Part shown: positions 60,017 to 64,000 of the stretch, piece after piece
Layout of the letters: the number at the start of each line of letters is the position of its first letter
How positions within the stretch are numbered: the stretch's first letter is position 1
NCBI GenBank assembly: GCA_035301345.1
Contig: DATGUM010000032.1
Coordinates: 93,633 to 157,632, forward strand
Source: CALAMD01 sp035301345
GTDB taxonomy: Bacteria > Bacillota > Bacilli > Bacillales > Amphibacillaceae
Direction: 5' to 3'
DNA length: 64,000 nt
Made by a program: the position numbers and the translations under genes
Notes under the pieces: generated by a model
The model's input: only the letters and a program-made list of their open reading frames with translations
Told to the model about the DNA's origin: nothing
Database searches by the model: none

Positions 60017-60665
60017 GTTCATCACCCTTTTCTTCACGTTGATTCATCACTTGTTGCCGACGAGATTTCATCTCGTTTAATTCCCGTTTAAATAGATCAT
60101 TAAATGTTTGATCTTCATTTTCATCTTCGACATCTTTTCTTTTTCTTACCTTGTTAATAAGCGCTGAAAATTTCTCATTCACTTGAGTAGGTTGCTCACT
60201 ATATTCATTCAGTTGCTGCACGACATCTTGATCAGTAATTTCTTTCAGCAATTCAACCGATTCACCAACGCCAATAACGTACATATCCTTTCCAATACGG
60301 ATAATTTGCACAGACTTATTCGTTCCAACATTTATACCACCTAAGTTCTCGATGACATTTGTTTGTGTCATGCGCCGGTTTTTTCGATTAAATAAGCGAA
60401 CGAGTACGTATATTAACAGTAAAACAAAAAACAGTGCAATAAACATTTTCACCATGCTTTGTGCTAAGGATCCGGTGTTATTATTATTGCTCTCTGCTTC
60501 ATTTTCAATAAGCTGTTCATTATTTGTGTCATCTTCTAAACAATCCCCTGATTCTAAGCAATCTTTCACATTCATCTCTTTAGCAAAAGTAGCTACTGGA
60601 ACGATTATAATTAATAATAAAACAGTTATTAAACTTAGATAAACTATTTTTTTCCTTAGCAACAT
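60009..60665 (-). CDS. fliO: flagellar protein FliO/FliZ
   Basis: About 218 aa. An N-terminal signal-like helix (about 6-25), an acidic extracytoplasmic segment containing two cysteines seven apart (KDCLESGDCLEDD), a second membrane helix (about 65-85), and a cytoplasmic FliO domain (NLGGINVGTNKSVQIIRIGKDMYVIGVGESVELLKEI). A basic/charged C-terminal tail ends it. It assists assembly of the FliP ring. The start may be ATG 60665 or GTG 60671; the ribosome site is weak. Confidence 0.88.
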   Translation of the reverse strand: MLLRKKIVYLSLITVLLLIIIVPVATFAKEMNVKDCLESGDCLEDDTNNEQLIENEAESNNNNTGSLAQSMVKMFIALFFVLLLIYVLVRLFNRKNRRMTQTNVIENLGGINVGTNKSVQIIRIGKDMYVIGVGESVELLKEITDQDVVQQLNEYSEQPTQVNEKFSALINKVRKRKDVEDENEDQTFNDLFKRELNEMKSRRQQVMNQREEKGDERE

Positions 60666-60678
60666 ATTCACTCATTTC

Positions 60679-61041
60679 TTATTCTAATGCTTTTTCAATC
60701 GCTTCAATCACTCGATCAGCTTGGAAAGGTTTAACGATAAAGTCTTTCGCTCCTGCTTGAATCGCATCGATTACCATTGCTTGTTGCCCCATTGCTGAAC
60801 ACATAATGATTGTTGATTCTGGATGGTTTTTCTTAATTTCTTTCAGTGCTGTTATTCCGTCCATTTCTGGCATCGTAATATCCATTGTTACTAAGTCTGG
60901 TTTCAATTCTTCGAACTTTTCAATTGCCTCAGCCCCGTCTTGAGCCTCTCCTACAACATCAAAGCCATTCTTTTCTAAAATATCTTTAATCATCATTCTC
61001 ATAAAAGCTGCATCATCTACAATTAAAATTTTCTTCGCCAT
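60679..61041 (-). CDS. cheY: chemotaxis response regulator CheY
   Basis: Single receiver domain, 120 aa. Acidic pocket Asp9-Asp10, phosphoacceptor Asp54 (VTMDITMPEMDG), Thr/Ser at SAMGQQ and Lys in FIVKPF near 104. In Bacillus CheY-P binds FliM and promotes counter-clockwise rotation, and FliY and CheC remove the phosphate; both are encoded here. Between fliY and fliO, the standard location. Confidence 0.97.
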   Translation of the reverse strand: MAKKILIVDDAAFMRMMIKDILEKNGFDVVGEAQDGAEAIEKFEELKPDLVTMDITMPEMDGITALKEIKKNHPESTIIMCSAMGQQAMVIDAIQAGAKDFIVKPFQADRVIEAIEKALE

Positions 61042-61069
61042 AAAAAGTTCCCCCTACTTTTAAATACGT

Positions 61070-62248
61070 TTAATTTAACTTCATTATTCTTTCTGATTTA
61101 CTAATAATATCTGTCACTCGTACACCAAAGTTTTCATCAATAACGACGACTTCCCCTTTAGCGATTAACTTTTCGTTCACTAAAACGTCCACTGGTTCTC
61201 CAGCTAATTTATCTAGTTCTACAATCGAACCTGTTGATAAATCTAATATGTCTCTAATTGGACGTTTCGTACGGCCGAGTTCAACGGTCACATTTAGTGG
61301 AATATCTAATAACATATCTAAATTTCGTTGTTCATTTTGCTCAAGTTCCACCGGTTCGAAATTTGAGAAAGAGGCCTTTTGAACACTTGCATTTTTTGCG
61401 TCTACTGGACTTCCCATAAACTGGCTCTCTGTTTTTTCAGGCGCTGATTGCTCGACTTCCTCTGTTTGAACAGGAGCGCTTTCGACTTGATCAGTCGTTT
61501 GAGACTGCTCGTCAGTTGTAGGCTCTGATTCCCCGGATGCATTTAACAATTGGTCAACTAACTCATGTGCAAATGGAAATGGAATTAGCTGCATAATACT
61601 TGAATCAATTAAGTCGCCAACTTTAAGCTGGAAAGAAGCTTTTACAAACAATGTTTCTTTTTCAATCTCTTCAATTTCCTCAGTATTTATTGCATCTTCT
61701 TCTTTCACGAGTTCTATTTTTGGTGGTGATATATTTACTGGTTTATTGAATATTGTTGACATACTCGTTGCTGCTGAACCAATCATTTGATTCATAACTT
61801 CTTGGACCGCACTTAAATGAATATCATTTAACTCGGTTTCAGGGTTTGAACCGTCTCCCCCTAACATAATGTCAGAAATAATTGCAGCATCTTCTGCTTT
61901 AATAACAAACATGTTCACACCAGTAAAACCATCTTCATAATTGACTTGGACACGTACGTGTTCGAAAGCAAAAGCATTATGTAAATCTGCCTTTTTAATG
62001 ACTGCTATTTCTGGTGTTGTAATGTCAACTTTTTGATTAAGTAATGTTGATAAAGTTGTCGCTGACGTTCCGAATGAAATATTTCCAATTTCACCTATCG
62101 TATCAGCTTCTATTGACGTTAAGTAATCTGTAACTTCGACAGATTCTTCCGTTTCTTCCTGTTCTTCATCGGGAAGATCATCTTCGCTATCGCCATCAGC
62201 GTTTAATAAAGCATTTATTTCTTCTTGAGAAAGCACTCCATCATCCAT
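61070..62248 (-). CDS. fliY: flagellar switch protein/CheY-P phosphatase FliY
   Basis: 392 aa in three parts: an N-terminal CheY-P-binding peptide (GVLSQEEINALL, 4-15), a CheC-like phosphatase middle with GEIGNISFGTSATTLSTLL and a second VQEVMNQMIGSAATSM motif, and a C-terminal FliN/SpoA domain (LDIPLNVTVELGRTKRPIRDIL, about 315-392). A Gln/Glu/Ser/Thr-rich linker (about 240-285) is slightly longer than usual. Starts three bases after the fliM stop. Confidence 0.96.
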   Translation of the reverse strand: MDDGVLSQEEINALLNADGDSEDDLPDEEQEETEESVEVTDYLTSIEADTIGEIGNISFGTSATTLSTLLNQKVDITTPEIAVIKKADLHNAFAFEHVRVQVNYEDGFTGVNMFVIKAEDAAIISDIMLGGDGSNPETELNDIHLSAVQEVMNQMIGSAATSMSTIFNKPVNISPPKIELVKEEDAINTEEIEEIEKETLFVKASFQLKVGDLIDSSIMQLIPFPFAHELVDQLLNASGESEPTTDEQSQTTDQVESAPVQTEEVEQSAPEKTESQFMGSPVDAKNASVQKASFSNFEPVELEQNEQRNLDMLLDIPLNVTVELGRTKRPIRDILDLSTGSIVELDKLAGEPVDVLVNEKLIAKGEVVVIDENFGVRVTDIISKSERIMKLN

Positions 62249-62251
62249 CGT

Positions 62252-63238
62252 TTAATCCTCCCCTACTACTTTTTCTAACACTTGGACAGACAACTTATTT
62301 TTATGAGTTCCTGGTTGAACAAAGAACTTCGGTCTGTCATTAATTTCTAATACTAGCGGCGTATCAATTGATTGATTAAGTGTTATCATATCGTTCGCCT
62401 TTAAATTTAAAAATTGTTCAATCGTAATATTCGTTTCCCCTAATACCGTTTTAACCTCTACAGATGCACGTTCCAAGTTTTTTGAAAGATGTTGTTGCTC
62501 AATAGGATCACGTTCTCGATCAGCAGTTTCCATCCAATAATGTGCAGACAAGTTTGGAATAATTGGTTCTAACACGATATGCGGGATACAAATATTAATC
62601 ATGCCGCTCGTTTCCCCAACTTCTGTACTTAATGAAACGACGACAACTGTTTCGTTTGGTGACACGAGTTGTAAAAACTGTGGATTCACTTCAAACTCTT
62701 CTAATATAGGATCAATATCTACAATTGATCCCCACGCTTCACTTAAATTGACGACAGATTTTTCAAATAGTTGTGACATAAGCATCGTTTCAATTTCAGT
62801 CATGCTGTCAATTTTCTCTACGCTCTTTCCTTCGCCACCTAAAAGTCGATCGAGTAGACTATATGCGATATTTGGGTTTACTTCCATTAAAATTCTGCCT
62901 TCTAAAGGCTCTACTGTAAATATATTTAGTGTTGTCATTTCTGGAATTGAACGAATAAATTCCTCATACGGAATTTGATCAACGGATGCAACAGATATGT
63001 TGACGTAAGTTCTTAGTTGAGCAGCGAAAAATGTCGTCAATAACCTCGCAAAGTTTTCATGAATTCTCGTAATTCCTCTAATTTGTTCTTTTGAGAAACG
63101 AAGCGCTCGCTTAAAATCATACACACGAACCTTCTTTTCATTTTCTTCCCTTTTTAACTCTTCAGCATCCATTTCACCAGAAGTAATGGCGGATAACAAT
63201 GCGTCAATTTCATTTTGGGATAGAACTTCATCGACCAA
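62252..63238 (-). CDS. fliM: flagellar motor switch protein FliM
   Basis: 328 aa: N-terminal CheY-P-binding motif LSQNEIDALLSAI (6-18), the CheC-like middle domain, and a C-terminal SpoA domain. It starts with TTG 63238, seven bases after the GGAGG of a full GGAGGTGAT. FliM links CheY-P to rotor direction and forms the C-ring with FliY. Downstream genes follow with 3-28 base gaps. Confidence 0.96.
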   Translation of the reverse strand: MVDEVLSQNEIDALLSAITSGEMDAEELKREENEKKVRVYDFKRALRFSKEQIRGITRIHENFARLLTTFFAAQLRTYVNISVASVDQIPYEEFIRSIPEMTTLNIFTVEPLEGRILMEVNPNIAYSLLDRLLGGEGKSVEKIDSMTEIETMLMSQLFEKSVVNLSEAWGSIVDIDPILEEFEVNPQFLQLVSPNETVVVVSLSTEVGETSGMINICIPHIVLEPIIPNLSAHYWMETADRERDPIEQQHLSKNLERASVEVKTVLGETNITIEQFLNLKANDMITLNQSIDTPLVLEINDRPKFFVQPGTHKNKLSVQVLEKVVGED

Positions 63239-63273
63239 AATATCACCTCCAGATGACTATATGTTTAGATGTT

Positions 63274-63693
63274 TTACTGTAAAATTTTATTAATCGTATA
63301 TACGTCAGTAATTTCACCTTTCGTCATAAGTTCATTTAATTTTTCTTTAATTGTATCTTCTAATACGTGCAAGTTTTCTTTGAATTCTTCTTGTGACATT
63401 ACAGCTAGTTCCTTAATTAAAATATTACGGATTTGGAATTCACGATTACTAATTTCTTCAGTCGCTTCTTTACTATCTGTTAAAATTTGAAACTGAATAC
63501 GCACATAGCTGCCATCCGTTAAGTCTGTCGTAAGTTCTGGTGTCTCATACGAATGTTCCAACACTTGCTCAATGGACTTTGCGTCGCTTTTATTTGAATC
63601 ACCTAGCACATTAAATAAAACGACAGCTACAACTACACCACCGACAATTAAAATCGATATCGATGTCAACATGATTTTCATTAATTTACTCAA
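63274..63693 (-). CDS. fliL: flagellar basal-body protein FliL
   Basis: About 139 aa; one membrane helix (about 5-27) and an extracytoplasmic domain with the family's paired strands (SYVRIQFQILTDSKEATEEI, REFQIRNILIKEL). It supports stator function. The start is uncertain. TTG 63693 lies about five bases beyond AGGTGA and overlaps the end of flbD; ATG 63681 lies 17 bases from that site; and GTG 63702 is inside it. Confidence 0.9.
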   Translation of the reverse strand: MSKLMKIMLTSISILIVGGVVVAVVLFNVLGDSNKSDAKSIEQVLEHSYETPELTTDLTDGSYVRIQFQILTDSKEATEEISNREFQIRNILIKELAVMSQEEFKENLHVLEDTIKEKLNELMTKGEITDVYTINKILQ

Positions 63694-63904
63694 AAGCTTC
63701 ACCTACCTTAACTTGAACGCCGACTAAACCAATTGTTTGATAAAACTGTTCAATTAAAGCGACAACTTCTTCCTCTGGATTTTTTACGACTATTTTTTTA
63801 CCATTAATTAGCGTAATTGTCGTATCTGGATATGATTGAATTTGCTCAATCATCAAACCATTCAACATAAATGTTTCGTTATTTAATCGTGTTAATTTTA
63901 TCAT
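63686..63904 (-). CDS. flbD: flagellar protein FlbD (SwrD/YlzI)
   Basis: 72 aa, beginning MIKLTRLNNETFMLNGLMIEQIQSYPDT, the FlbD/YlzI signature, with TTITLINGKKIVVKN following. In B. subtilis this protein (SwrD) boosts motor torque for swarming. There is no ribosome site directly upstream of ATG 63904: the nearest, AAGGAGG, is 40 bases away, on the far side of a perfect 11-bp hairpin. Overlaps fliL by several bases. Confidence 0.92.
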   Translation of the reverse strand: MIKLTRLNNETFMLNGLMIEQIQSYPDTTITLINGKKIVVKNPEEEVVALIEQFYQTIGLVGVQVKVGEAFE

Positions 63905-63915
63905 GTCATATGGTA

Positions 63916-63941
63916 GGAGTACCTTTAAGAAAAGGTACTCC
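63916..63941 (-). other. perfect hairpin between the flgE-type stop and flbD
   Basis: GGAGTACCTTT (63916-63926) and AAAGGTACTCC (63931-63941), an 11-bp stem with a 4-nt loop and no T-run. It separates an AAGGAGG (63945-63951) from the flbD ATG, so it may bring the two closer or control flbD translation. Confidence 0.7.
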
Positions 63942-63952
63942 TCGCCTCCTTA

Positions 63953-64000
63953 TTATCGTTTTAAGTTAACGAGTTCTTGTAATATCTCATCAGACGTCGT
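63953..64000 (-). CDS. flgE: flagellar hook/rod protein, C-terminal end (FlgE/FlgG type)
   Basis: Only the last 15 codons and the stop are inside the window; the gene continues past 64000. The end reads TTSDEILQELVNLKR, the typical C-terminal coiled-coil tail of hook-basal body proteins. In Bacillus the gene immediately before ylzI/fliL is flgE (previously called flgG), which fits. A double TAATAA stop is followed by AAGGAGG. Confidence 0.8.
   Translation of the reverse strand, partial: TTSDEILQELVNLKR

Noticed and set aside
1..64000. Mobile elements, CRISPR, prophage or defence islands
   Set aside because: No transposase, integrase, repeat arrays, tRNA-linked att sites or composition breaks were seen; almost all DNA is accounted for by conserved core genes.

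Overview
This window is a contiguous piece of a low-GC Gram-positive chromosome, almost certainly a motile member of the Bacillaceae or a close relative (order Bacillales). The evidence is AT-rich sequence, strong AGGAGG-type ribosome sites, frequent TTG/GTG starts, PolC, RNase Y, SpoIIIE and SpoVS orthologs, and a Bacillus-type flagellar/chemotaxis cluster with CheC, CheD, FliY and SwrB. Apart from one 57-codon gene at the left end, every gene lies on the minus strand, so the biological order runs from the right edge to the left. No rRNA, tRNA, insertion sequence, prophage or CRISPR array was seen.

Reading in the direction of transcription: (1) 64000-45441 is the fla/che region: the end of a flagellar hook/rod gene, flbD, fliL, fliM, fliY, cheY, fliO, fliP, fliQ, fliR, flhB, flhA, flhF, flhG, cheB, cheA, cheW, cheC, cheD, sigD, a FapA-family gene, a small unknown gene and swrB. 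Genes are packed with 4-20 nt overlaps or gaps of tens of bases. (2) 45431-34552 holds rpsB, tsf, pyrH, frr, uppS, cdsA, rseP and polC, with independent promoters and terminators around the translation genes. (3) 34503-27055 is the nusA-infB operon (rimP, nusA, ylxR/rnpM, rplGA, infB, ylxP, rbfA), then truB, ribF and rpsO. (4) 26964-11632 carries pnp, mlpA, asd, spoIIIE, the M16 peptidase pair ymfF/ymfH, ymfI, ymfK, a RodZ-like gene, pgsA, cinA and recA. (5) 11500-6370 carries rny, ymdB, spoVS, miaB and ricA. (6) 6336-1 carries rpmG, a 5-formyl-THF cyclo-ligase, a ThiF/MoeB-family gene, the rhomboid gluP, yqgQ, an LTA synthase and the start of a yqgX-type hydrolase. In Bacillus subtilis the last block sits elsewhere, so a synteny junction lies near 6250-6370.

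The gene content is conserved core genome. The unusual signals are in detail. sigD has a conserved 32-codon N-terminus upstream of its first ATG, and the only well-placed initiation codon is ATA. rny has a perfect ribosome site with no normal start codon at the right distance. RicA has no cysteine. L33 lacks its zinc-knuckle partners. Two leaders (rimP and spoIIIE) share a near-identical hairpin. An 11-bp hairpin separates the ribosome site from the flbD start. Several genes usually interleaved here (dxr, proS, dapG/dapA, dpaA/B, cotE/mutSL) are missing from their usual places. Comparisons with B. subtilis gene order and residues are from memory; nothing was searched.
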